64,000 bases of DNA, from the NCBI GenBank assembly GCA_963771505.1, contig CAVYTO010000001.1:806001-870000 (forward strand). Reading direction: 5' to 3'. Position 1 is the stretch's first letter. Every line of letters begins with the position of its first letter. The translations under genes were made by a program, and so were the position numbers. Positions 55,288 through 63,274 of this stretch are shown here, in pieces. The notes under the pieces were generated by a model that worked only from the letters and a program-made list of their open reading frames with translations, was not told the DNA's origin and made no database searches. The stretch comes from JAJPHW01 sp963771505. Lineage in GTDB: Bacteria; Acidobacteriota; Terriglobia; Terriglobales; Acidobacteriaceae.

Positions 55288-55985
55288 ACTCAAACCCTAA
55301 CGCTACGAAGAAGTCCGAGGAGACGCGAACTCGCATTCTCGACGCCGCGTTGGCCCTGTTCCGCGAACGCGGTTTCGAGAAGACGACAATGCGCGACATT
55401 GCCAAGGAGTCGGGCGTTGCCTTGGGCGCCGCATACTACTACTTTGCGTCTAAAGACGCGCTCGTGATGGCCTTCTATGAACGCGCTCAGAGCGACCTCG
55501 ATCCTTTGCTGGACGACGTGCTTTCCCGCGCTGAGAGTTTGGAAGAACGCTTGCGCGGAATTATGACCGCGAAATTTGAGTATTTCGATTCCAATCGTGA
55601 ATTGATGGGCACGCTTTCCTCACATATCGATCCGAAACATCCGCTATCGCCTTTTAGCGGAGAGACCCGCGCAATTCGTGAACGCGACATTGCCCTTATT
55701 TCCGGCGCTGTGCACGGATCGAAAGTCCGCATCCCGTCGGAATGGCAAACTTTTCTGCCGCGGATTCTGTGGCTTTATCAAATGGGGCTATTGCTGTACT
55801 GGGTATATGACGCCTCTCCCAAACAGACGAGAACGAAGCAACTGTTCGAGAAAAGCCTTTCGATTGTGGTCGGCCTCATCAAGTTCTCGACCCTCCCGTT
55901 AATGCGCCCGCTTCGAAAGCTTGCCACCGATCTGTTCGAGATCGCATACGGTGAAGACGTACCCCGGCGCAGAGGATCAAAATGA
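55284..55985 (+). CDS. TetR/AcrR family transcriptional regulator
   Basis: 233 residues. The N-terminal helix-turn-helix (about 12-60) is typical: TRTRILDAALALFRERGFEK, then MRDIAKESGVALGAAYYYF and KDALVMAFY. The C-terminal ligand/dimer domain is unique (IDPKHPLSPFSGETRAIRER). The ATG at 55284 overlaps the stop of the small membrane protein gene, so it is its co-expressed regulator; a longer frame from 55188 lies within that gene and is rejected. It probably binds the two palindromes upstream of the operon and is autoregulated. Confidence 0.9.
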   Translation: MNSNPNATKKSEETRTRILDAALALFRERGFEKTTMRDIAKESGVALGAAYYYFASKDALVMAFYERAQSDLDPLLDDVLSRAESLEERLRGIMTAKFEYFDSNRELMGTLSSHIDPKHPLSPFSGETRAIRERDIALISGAVHGSKVRIPSEWQTFLPRILWLYQMGLLLYWVYDASPKQTRTKQLFEKSLSIVVGLIKFSTLPLMRPLRKLATDLFEIAYGEDVPRRRGSK

Positions 55986-56047
55986 TCGAGAGTCTGGCCG
56001 AGGTTATGGCCAAAGCGTATATTCCAATGGAGAAACCTCATGCGTGA
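55982..56047 (+). other. Possible 21-residue leader ORF before ridA
   Basis: ATG overlaps the TetR stop (ATGA) and the 22-codon frame (MIESLAEVMAKAYIPMEKPH) ends eight bases inside ridA. It could pass ribosomes from TetR to ridA, or be chance. No homologue is known to me. Confidence 0.25.
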
Positions 56048-56417
56048 AGTGATTTCGACCAACGACGCTCCGAAGGCCATCGGCCCTTACTCACAGGCCG
56101 TCCGCGCCAACGGATTTGTTTTCATTTCCGGGCAAATTGCCATTGATCCTGCGAATCAGCAAGTCGTCAGCGGCGACGTCGCCGCCCAAACCGATCGCGT
56201 CCTGAAGAACCTCGACGGAATTCTGAAAGCCGCCGGCAGCGATCTAGGCAAAGTTGTGCGCTGCGGCGTATTTCTCCGCAGCATGTCGGATTTTTCGGCC
56301 ATGAACGACGTGTACGCCCGCTATTTTCCCTCAGCCCCGCCCGCGCGCTCGACCGTGGCCGTCGCAGGATTGCCAAAAGATGTACTAGTCGAGATCGATG
56401 TGGTCGCGATAGCCTAG
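56040..56417 (+). CDS. ridA: RidA family enamine/imine deaminase
   Basis: RidA hydrolyses reactive enamines from amino acid metabolism. The 125-residue trimer-forming protein has DAPKAIGPYSQAVRANGFVF (family N-terminus), the key Arg in PPARSTVAVAGLPKDVLVEID, and CGVFLRSMSDF. It starts 55 bases after the TetR gene, possibly in the same transcript. RBS GGAG is near, within a short gap. Confidence 0.93.
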   Translation: MREVISTNDAPKAIGPYSQAVRANGFVFISGQIAIDPANQQVVSGDVAAQTDRVLKNLDGILKAAGSDLGKVVRCGVFLRSMSDFSAMNDVYARYFPSAPPARSTVAVAGLPKDVLVEIDVVAIA

Positions 56418-56444
56418 AGACTCGATTCCCGGAGAGTTCTATCC

Positions 56445-56888
56445 ATGCTCAAGCAGTCGCTGTTTGTTGCGTTCCTTGCCCTTACCGCGCTCGCCACGGC
56501 GCAAACCGCCGCCAAGAAGCCTTCTGCGGTCCCTACAAAGGTGACCGGCCCAGGCACAGTAACGCCGGACGGCCTGCGCTACTGGGACATCAAGGTGGGC
56601 ACCGGAGCGACTGCCAATGCTACGCAGACGGTGACCGTTCATTACACGGGATGGCTCACCAACGGCAAGAAGTTCGATAGCTCGCACGACCGCGGAGAGC
56701 CAATCAAGTTCGCGCTAGGCCGAGGCCAGGTCATCAAAGGCTGGGATGAAGGCATTGAAGGCATGAAGACCGGCGGCAAGCGCCAGCTCCGCATTCCTGC
56801 CGCGCTGGGTTACGGCGCACATGGAACGGCCGGAATCCCGCCGAACGCAACGCTGATTTTTGACGTGGAATTGGTTCGAGTGCAGTAG
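56445..56888 (+). CDS. Exported FKBP-type peptidyl-prolyl isomerase
   Basis: 147 residues with a signal peptide (MLKQSLFVAFLALTALATAQ). The FKBP domain (about 45-147) has VTVHYTGWLTNGKKFDSSHD, GQVIKGWDEGIEGMK and YGAHGTAGIPPNATLIFDVE. It acts on exported proteins in the periplasm. It follows ridA by 27 bases and converges on rpmB. Confidence 0.94.
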   Translation: MLKQSLFVAFLALTALATAQTAAKKPSAVPTKVTGPGTVTPDGLRYWDIKVGTGATANATQTVTVHYTGWLTNGKKFDSSHDRGEPIKFALGRGQVIKGWDEGIEGMKTGGKRQLRIPAALGYGAHGTAGIPPNATLIFDVELVRVQ

Positions 56889-56899
56889 GTCGGAAAAAG

Positions 56900-57088
56900 C
56901 TAGGCTTTCACCACTTTGCCGCTACGCAAACAGCCCGTGCAGACGCGGATGCGTTTTCCCTGGCCGTTCACTTTGGCGTGAACTGGACGCAGATTCACAT
57001 TCCACCGCCGCCGCGACACGTTGTGTGCGTGGCTGATATTATTTCCGAACTGCGGACCCTTGCCGCAGATTTGACAAACTTGTGCCAT
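56900..57088 (-). CDS. rpmB: 50S ribosomal protein L28
   Basis: A 62-residue protein (MAQVCQICGKGPQFGNNISH, NRRWNVNLRP-like core, RVCTGCLRSGKV). Two Cys pairs (CQIC and CTGC) can bind zinc, as in the zinc-carrying L28 form. Alone on the minus strand. Confidence 0.95.
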   Translation of the reverse strand: MAQVCQICGKGPQFGNNISHAHNVSRRRWNVNLRPVHAKVNGQGKRIRVCTGCLRSGKVVKA

Positions 57089-57229
57089 GATGAGGACTCC
57101 AACAGAAAAGTCTTACTACTCTCTAAAGCCTAGATTTTAGCTCATTTTCTGCATTTTCTCAATCGATCCGCTTCAAATCACGGCATCCCGCCGCGAAGTT
57201 CGTCGAAAACCCTGTGCGATACTCGATCT

Positions 57230-57607
57230 ATGTCCCCGTTGGCCGATCCGAAGTCGATTAAAGTGAACTTGACGACCGGTCAAGGCATGGACATCGTCTG
57301 GAAAGATGGCCACTCGTCGCACTATTCCTTCGCGTATCTCCGCGACGCATGCCCTTGCGCGCTGTGTGACGACGAGCGCTCCAAGAGCGGTCGAAAACCG
57401 GGTGAGCCAACCAAATTAGCTCCCGGAGCGTTGCCGATGTTCAAGGAATCCGCCAAGCCGCTCAAGGCGGAAGGCGTCGGCAAATATGCCATTCGATTCG
57501 AGTGGAATGACGGCCACGCGTTGGGAATTTATTCCTGGAAATTACTGCGGGAAGTATGCCCCTGCGCTGAATGTCGGACGGCGCAAACGTCCAAACGCCC
57601 AGCCTAG
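57230..57607 (+). CDS. DUF971 domain protein
   Basis: 125 residues of the DUF971/gamma-butyrobetaine hydroxylase N-terminal-like family. Signature: W-DGHSSHYSFAYLRDACPC..C near residues 25-45 and the C-terminal SWKLLREVCPCAECR. The paired Cys could bind metal. Members occur with diverse iron-sulfur and helicase genes; role unknown. Ends just ahead of the helicase gene. Confidence 0.85.
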   Translation: MSPLADPKSIKVNLTTGQGMDIVWKDGHSSHYSFAYLRDACPCALCDDERSKSGRKPGEPTKLAPGALPMFKESAKPLKAEGVGKYAIRFEWNDGHALGIYSWKLLREVCPCAECRTAQTSKRPA

Positions 57608-57654
57608 CTGTCCCCGCGCCTCGCTTCTTCCCTAGTAAAATCGAACTAACGATT

Positions 57655-60243
57655 TTGTCTTTCCTCGAACAACTCAATCCGCAGCAGCGTGAAGCGGTCG
57701 AAACCACTGAAGGCCCGGTGCTAATCCTCGCCGGCGCGGGCAGCGGCAAGACTCGCGTCATCACGTACCGTATTGCCTACCTGATTGGGTCGAAGGGCGT
57801 CATGCCGGATTCCATCCTAGCCATGACTTTCACCAACAAAGCCGCCGCCGAAATGGTTGAGCGCGTGGATAAGCTAGTTGGCGGCCTCTCCGTCGCCAAG
57901 CCCGTCATTGCCACTTTCCATTCTTTTTGCGTGCGCCTTTTGCGACGCGACATTCAGGCGCTGCAAATTCCCTCCGCGGTCACCGGCAATCCTCCCATCG
58001 GGCACACAAAAAGCTTCGTGATTTACGACGAGAACGACCAGCAGCAGACTGTGAAGGCGATCATGCGCCGCCTCGGCATCGACGACAAGCAGACTACGCC
58101 CCGCGCCGTGCTGTCGCACATTTCATGGGCGAAGAACCACATGCTCGACCCTCAGGAGGTGTACCTCCAATCTGGCGACCCGAAAACTGAGAGGGTTGCG
58201 CAGATTTACGCGGAATATAAAAAAGAACTCGCCCGAGCCAATGCGCTCGACTTCGACGACCTGTTGCTGGAAGCTGCCCGCCTCCTCAAGGTCTCCACGG
58301 AAGTACGCGATTACTACAACCGGCGCTTTCACTACGTCATGATCGACGAATATCAGGACACAAATCGTCCGCAATACGAGTTAATGCGATTGCTCGCCGG
58401 CACTCACCACAATATTTGCGCTGTCGGGGACGAAGACCAATCCATCTATTCATGGCGGGGCGCGGACATCCGCAACATCCTCGAATTCGAAAAAGATTTC
58501 CCCGAGGCAAAGATCGTCCGTTTGGAACAGAATTACCGCTCGACGCAAAATATCTTGCAGGGCGCATCTGCCGTTGTGTCAAACAACCTCAAGCGCAAAG
58601 GCAAAAATCTTTGGACCGATCGCCAGGGCGGCTCGCGCATCGGCTTCTACGAAGCGCCTGATGGTGAAAACGAAGCCCTCTTCGCCGCGGACACCATTGC
58701 AAAATACCTGCGCGAGGCCGGCCAAGAGTCCGACCGCGAGGCCCGCGCGGCGGTTCTCTACCGCACCAATTCCCAGTCCCGCTTGTTCGAAGAAGCGATG
58801 CGGCGGTACAGCCTGAAGTATCACGTTGTCGGAGGGTTTTCTTTCTACGAGCGCGCCGAAATCAAGGACATGATTTCGTACCTCAAAGTCATCCACAATC
58901 CTGATGACACAATTTCTCTTTTGCGAGTCATCAACACCCCGGTGCGTGGGATCGGTAAAACCACAGTGGAAACGCTCGAACGAGTAGCGCTTGAGACCGG
59001 GCAGTCCCTGTGGAATGCCATGGGCGAAGTCATTCAGCGACAACTATTGCCGCCGAGAGCCTTGGCCGCCCTCAAATCATTCCGTAGCTTGATCGAAGAT
59101 GCCCGGGCGATGCTGACTGGCAACCTCGTGGAACATCTCGAAGACGAAGCCGGTGTGGAGCGGGCGCCCTCTCCCCCTGAAGAACCGGAAACCGGTGCGG
59201 CAGATGGCGCGGATTTCGATCCGGACAATTTCAGTTTCGACTTCGGCGCGACAACCGAAGAAACCGATGAAGCGATCGGACCTCTCGAAGCTGCGGCCGC
59301 AGACGACTCGGCTTCGGCAGTAACACCCTTCCGAACGCCCGGCGAAGCCGCCAAGGTGCCAGAGATCCTAAGGTTCCTTATCGACCGGACGCGTTACATT
59401 AAGCTGCTGGAAGAAGAAGACACGCCGGAGGCATTCTCCCGCGTCGAAAACCTTCGCGAACTGGTGAACGCCGCCATGGATTCGCGCGATCGAGGCGAAT
59501 CCCTCGATCAGTTTCTCGACCATGCGGCACTGGTCAGCGATGCGGACGCCTACGACGCTCGCGCCCAAATCACGTTGATGACGCTTCACGCCGCGAAAGG
59601 CCTCGAATTCCCGCTGGTTGTTTTAGGTGGCCTCGAAGAAGGTCTGTTCCCGCACTCGCGCACGTTTCTCCATCCCGACGACATCGAAGAAGAGAGGCGG
59701 CTTTGCTACGTCGGCATGACTCGCGCCATGGACCGTCTGGTCCTTTCTCGCGCGGTATACCGTCGCCGCTACGGAACCGATCTGCCGGAAGCGAGCATCC
59801 CTTCGCGTTTTCTGGAAGAAATCCCGCCGCAATTGCTGGAGGAATTGGGGACTTCGAATCGCAAAGCTGCGCGAAGCCCGGCTCCATCGACCCAAAGCCA
59901 CTATTCGTACGAAGACGAAGATCAAAGCGTGAGTTGGGCGAACACGAATAAATCGAAGCCGGCAGCCACTAAATACGCAGGGCAGTCCTACAACTCAATC
60001 GGCAACATCGCGGAATTTTTTGCTTCCCGCGGTAAGAAATTCTCCCTACCGAAAGTTCCGATCGAGGCTCCGCCGGGACGCCAGGGATTCCGGCCCGGGC
60101 AGAAGGTGAAACATCCGAAATACGGCGAAGGCACAGTCTATCAACGCGAGGGTGACGGCGAAGAGGCCAAGATTACGGTACAATTCCCTCGGTTTGGTTT
60201 GAAGAAGCTGGTGGAGAAGTACGCTCAACTGGAGCGCGGCTGA
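57655..60243 (+). CDS. pcrA: UvrD/PcrA superfamily 1 DNA helicase with acidic insertion
   Basis: About 862 residues. The start is uncertain: TTG 57655 gives MSFLEQLNPQQREAV, a normal N-terminus; an ATG at 57571 overlaps DUF971. Motifs: I GAGSGKT, II IDEYQDTNRPQYEL, III VGDEDQSIYSWRGAD, IV LEQNYRST, V TLHAAKGLEFP, VI CYVGMTRAMDRLV. A roughly 70-residue acidic, Ala/Glu/Asp-rich segment (about residues 495-565) interrupts the second subdomain. The C-terminus ends with a Tudor-like RNAP-binding motif (PGQKVKHPKYGEGTV...LKKLVEKYAQLE). Used in repair and replication-transcription conflicts. Confidence 0.93.
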   Translation: MSFLEQLNPQQREAVETTEGPVLILAGAGSGKTRVITYRIAYLIGSKGVMPDSILAMTFTNKAAAEMVERVDKLVGGLSVAKPVIATFHSFCVRLLRRDIQALQIPSAVTGNPPIGHTKSFVIYDENDQQQTVKAIMRRLGIDDKQTTPRAVLSHISWAKNHMLDPQEVYLQSGDPKTERVAQIYAEYKKELARANALDFDDLLLEAARLLKVSTEVRDYYNRRFHYVMIDEYQDTNRPQYELMRLLAGTHHNICAVGDEDQSIYSWRGADIRNILEFEKDFPEAKIVRLEQNYRSTQNILQGASAVVSNNLKRKGKNLWTDRQGGSRIGFYEAPDGENEALFAADTIAKYLREAGQESDREARAAVLYRTNSQSRLFEEAMRRYSLKYHVVGGFSFYERAEIKDMISYLKVIHNPDDTISLLRVINTPVRGIGKTTVETLERVALETGQSLWNAMGEVIQRQLLPPRALAALKSFRSLIEDARAMLTGNLVEHLEDEAGVERAPSPPEEPETGAADGADFDPDNFSFDFGATTEETDEAIGPLEAAAADDSASAVTPFRTPGEAAKVPEILRFLIDRTRYIKLLEEEDTPEAFSRVENLRELVNAAMDSRDRGESLDQFLDHAALVSDADAYDARAQITLMTLHAAKGLEFPLVVLGGLEEGLFPHSRTFLHPDDIEEERRLCYVGMTRAMDRLVLSRAVYRRRYGTDLPEASIPSRFLEEIPPQLLEELGTSNRKAARSPAPSTQSHYSYEDEDQSVSWANTNKSKPAATKYAGQSYNSIGNIAEFFASRGKKFSLPKVPIEAPPGRQGFRPGQKVKHPKYGEGTVYQREGDGEEAKITVQFPRFGLKKLVEKYAQLERG

Positions 60244-60329
60244 TGGTAATTTTGTAGTTGAGTAATTTCGTGATTTGAGAAAATTGCAAAATTGCCCACT
60301 TACCAAATTACGAATTCAGGAAATCATTC

Positions 60330-60491
60330 ATGGCAAATACAAAGAAACTGGAAAAAGGCGCACGCAAGAAGGCGAAACGCACGGCACGCAAGAAGAAAGC
60401 CACCGAATCTCCGTTGAAGCCCCGCGAGTACGCTCGCGGTTCGGCCAAACGCAAAGTGAAAAAACTGGTTCGCGGCGCAGCTAAGCGGTAA
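60330..60491 (+). CDS. Tiny K/R-rich basic protein, 53 residues
   Basis: MANTKKLEKGARKKAKRTAR, followed by KKKATESPLKPREYARG and ending RGAAKR. Nearly half the residues are Lys or Arg, with no hydrophobic core. It resembles histone H1-like or disordered nucleic-acid-binding proteins; no named family recognised. It follows the helicase gene by about 90 bases; the AT-rich sequence between (GTAATTTTGTAGTTG...) contains loose inverted repeats. Coding potential: consistent codon use and a clear stop. Confidence 0.6.
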   Translation: MANTKKLEKGARKKAKRTARKKKATESPLKPREYARGSAKRKVKKLVRGAAKR

Positions 60492-60563
60492 TCGTACGAG
60501 TCGTCCAGGCTTGGCCGGGATGCCGGTCGAGCCTGGATCTTTCAATCTCAGGAAACGGGCCCT

Positions 60564-62162
60564 TTGGCACAACCACCGGCGGCGGCCAACCAGACGCGTA
60601 GTCCGCGAACCTCCGATAATCAACTTTTCTGTTGCAAATCAATCGACAAGCTCATCGTCGATTCAGAGCAGCCGGAGCGGCGGCTCACCAAGACCCTGGG
60701 GCCGGTCTCACTGACGGCACTGGGCATCGGCGCCGTGATTGGTTCCGGTATTTTCACTGTCATCGGGACAGCGATCGCCGGACAGAAGTTCGACACCTCT
60801 TCCATCCTGAACGCTCCACTGTTGGATTATCTGGTCCACCACTCCGCGACGCTTGGCCGTCCTGGAGCTGGCCCTGCCCTTGCGTTGTCCCTCGTACTGG
60901 TTGCGATGGTCTGTGGATTCACCGGGCTCTGCTACGCCGAACTGGCCTCCATGATCCCGATTGCCGGCAGCGCCTATACCTACACCTACGCCACAATGGG
61001 CGAACTGATTGCATGGATCATCGGTTGGGACCTGATTCTCGAATATGCGGTCAGCAACATGGCAGTCAGCGTAGGGTTTTCCGCGCACCTGGTTGACATG
61101 TTTGAATGGTTCGGGTGGCACCCGCCACTGCGCTGGATTTCTCCAGCGTACCTGCCGTCTGGCCTCGCCGACTTGCAGGGCAACATGCTGTACAAGCCAG
61201 GTCTGCACTTCGGCTTCGACTTCCCCGCGTTCCTCATCGTAATGCTGCTCACGGTAGTGCTGGTGCGCGGTATCCGCGAATCGACCGAAGCCAACAACAC
61301 CATGGTAATTCTGAAAATTTCGGCCATCCTGGCTTTCGTAATCGCCGGAGCGCACTACATCAACCCCGGCAATTGGCATCCGTTTGCGCCGCAGGGCTGG
61401 TCCGGTATTCTCACCGGCGGATCGATCATTTTTTTCACATATATCGGCTTTGATTCGGTTTCGACCGCCGCTGAGGAAGCCCGGAATCCCCAGCGCGATC
61501 TTCCCATTGGCATCATCGCCACTCTTATCGTTTGTACCGTTCTCTATATTGCGGTCGCTGTGGTCCTGACCGGAATCGTCCCTTGGTACAAAATGATTGA
61601 CGACGCAGCTCCGGTCGCCAACAGCTTGAAAACCCTGGTCGCGCGCACCGGATCAAATTCGCTTCGTTGGATCGAACTCGGCGTACTTTTTGGCGCCATG
61701 ATGGGGATGATTTCTTCGCTCCTGGTCTTCCAACTCGGACAGGCGCGGGTTTGGTTTTCCATGTCTCGCGATGGACTGCTGCCGAAGTTATTTGGACGGG
61801 TGCATCCGCGTTTTCGTACGCCATCAACCGCTACCTGGATTGCGGGCTTCGTCGTGGGCATTCCCGCTGGAATTCTGGACATCGGCACGCTTTCCGATCT
61901 CTCGAATATCGGCACGCTTTTCGCGTTCGTTTTAGTTTCGTTGGGCGTTATCATCCTGCGCTACCGCGAGCCCAATCGCCGCCGTGGATTTCGCGCGCCG
62001 GGCGGAATCGCCGCCCCAGTCCTTAGTGTTATGTTCTGCGTTCTGCTCATGTCCGGTTTGCCCATTCTTACCTGGCTGCGTTTCTTCGCGTGGCTGGCGA
62101 TCGGTCTCGGAATTTACTGCTTGTACAGCCGCCACCATAGTGAGTTCGCAAAAGAGTCGTGA
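60564..62162 (+). CDS. Amino acid permease (APC superfamily, CAT-like)
   Basis: 532 residues with about 12-14 helices. An N-terminal polar segment (1-40) precedes RRLTKTLGPVSLTALGIGAVIGSGIF, with the GIGAVIGSGIF signature of the family, and AYTYTYATMGELIAWIIGWDLILEY. Imports or exchanges amino acids; closest family guess is cationic amino acid (CAT/YfnA) permeases. TTG start; RBS region AGGAAACGGG is plausible. Followed by the adenosine deaminase gene. Confidence 0.88.
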   Translation: MAQPPAAANQTRSPRTSDNQLFCCKSIDKLIVDSEQPERRLTKTLGPVSLTALGIGAVIGSGIFTVIGTAIAGQKFDTSSILNAPLLDYLVHHSATLGRPGAGPALALSLVLVAMVCGFTGLCYAELASMIPIAGSAYTYTYATMGELIAWIIGWDLILEYAVSNMAVSVGFSAHLVDMFEWFGWHPPLRWISPAYLPSGLADLQGNMLYKPGLHFGFDFPAFLIVMLLTVVLVRGIRESTEANNTMVILKISAILAFVIAGAHYINPGNWHPFAPQGWSGILTGGSIIFFTYIGFDSVSTAAEEARNPQRDLPIGIIATLIVCTVLYIAVAVVLTGIVPWYKMIDDAAPVANSLKTLVARTGSNSLRWIELGVLFGAMMGMISSLLVFQLGQARVWFSMSRDGLLPKLFGRVHPRFRTPSTATWIAGFVVGIPAGILDIGTLSDLSNIGTLFAFVLVSLGVIILRYREPNRRRGFRAPGGIAAPVLSVMFCVLLMSGLPILTWLRFFAWLAIGLGIYCLYSRHHSEFAKES

Positions 62163-62198
62163 ATGAACGCGCGTGGTACTAATCGAATATCATGAGTC

Positions 62199-63218
62199 GT
62201 GAGCAGTACCCCTCCAAAACGGCCCAGCCCTTTTCTGCTGTCCCTGCCTAAAGCTGAGCTGCACCTTCACCTCGAAGGCTCGATCGTGCCGGAGACGCTC
62301 CTGAACTTGAAACGAAATCATGGATCACCGGTAAATTCGGCGGAAATCGATTCGCTCTACCGTTATGCCGACTTCAACGGCTTCCTGATGGCGTTCAAAG
62401 CTGTCACCGCCGAACTGCGAGGGCCATACGACTATGAACTTATCGTCTATGAGCTGATGCGCCGGCTCAAACAAGAAAACATTCTGCACGCAGAAGTCTA
62501 TGTGTCGGTGGGAGTCTGTCTGTGGCGTCAGCAGGATTTCGCATCGATCTTCGAAGGACTTGAGCGCGGGCGGGAGCATGGCGAAAGCGATTTCGGCGTG
62601 TCTCTTTTGTGGATATTCGACGCTGTCCGCCAGTTTGGAGCTGACGCCGCTCGCGCCGTGTTCGAGCTGGCCGTAGGTTATCGCGACCGCAGCGTTGTCG
62701 GAATCGGAATCGGAGGCGACGAAGTGAAAGCGCCTCCCGAGCTATTTCGCGAAGCCTATGCATATGCTGCAGCCTACGGAATGAGGCTGACAGCGCACGC
62801 CGGCGAAACCGCCGGGCCGGATTCGATTTGGGGCGCTCTCAACCTTCATGCGGAGCGTATTGGACACGGATTCACCGCGGCGCAGGATGCGGAACTGATC
62901 GAGGAACTCGCCCAGCGCCAGGTCCCGGTAGAAATTTGCATCACCAGCAATCTACGAACTGGCGTTTGCCGCTCCCTTGACGAACATCCCGTGCGGAACT
63001 ATTTCGATCAAGGCATCATGATTACGTTGAACAGCGACGATCCGGCCATGTTTCAAACTTCGCTGCTTCGGGAATACCAACTCGCGCAAGATTCATTCGG
63101 GTTCACAAATGAACACCTGCGAGAATTGGCCCGCAATTCTTTCGAGGCGTCGTTCCTGCCAGCCGACAAAAAAGTCGCTTTCCTGCAAATGCTCGATGCT
63201 GTGCCGGCTCGCAGTTGA
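62199..63218 (+). CDS. add: Adenosine deaminase family protein
   Basis: 339 residues of the metal-dependent deaminase (TIM-barrel) family. Metal-binding HLHLEG (in KAELHLHLEGSIVPETLL) at the N-terminus, HAGETAGPDSIWGAL (catalytic His/Glu), RIGHGF, and NSDDPAMF with the metal-binding Asp. Adenosine or a related purine (for example aminofutalosine) is the likely substrate. GTG start. Confidence 0.88.
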   Translation: MSSTPPKRPSPFLLSLPKAELHLHLEGSIVPETLLNLKRNHGSPVNSAEIDSLYRYADFNGFLMAFKAVTAELRGPYDYELIVYELMRRLKQENILHAEVYVSVGVCLWRQQDFASIFEGLERGREHGESDFGVSLLWIFDAVRQFGADAARAVFELAVGYRDRSVVGIGIGGDEVKAPPELFREAYAYAAAYGMRLTAHAGETAGPDSIWGALNLHAERIGHGFTAAQDAELIEELAQRQVPVEICITSNLRTGVCRSLDEHPVRNYFDQGIMITLNSDDPAMFQTSLLREYQLAQDSFGFTNEHLRELARNSFEASFLPADKKVAFLQMLDAVPARS

Positions 63219-63274
63219 GGAACACCTCCCGAATTGTCTCGTGCTAATCTCGGCTTTCCGAATTTCTACCCAAA

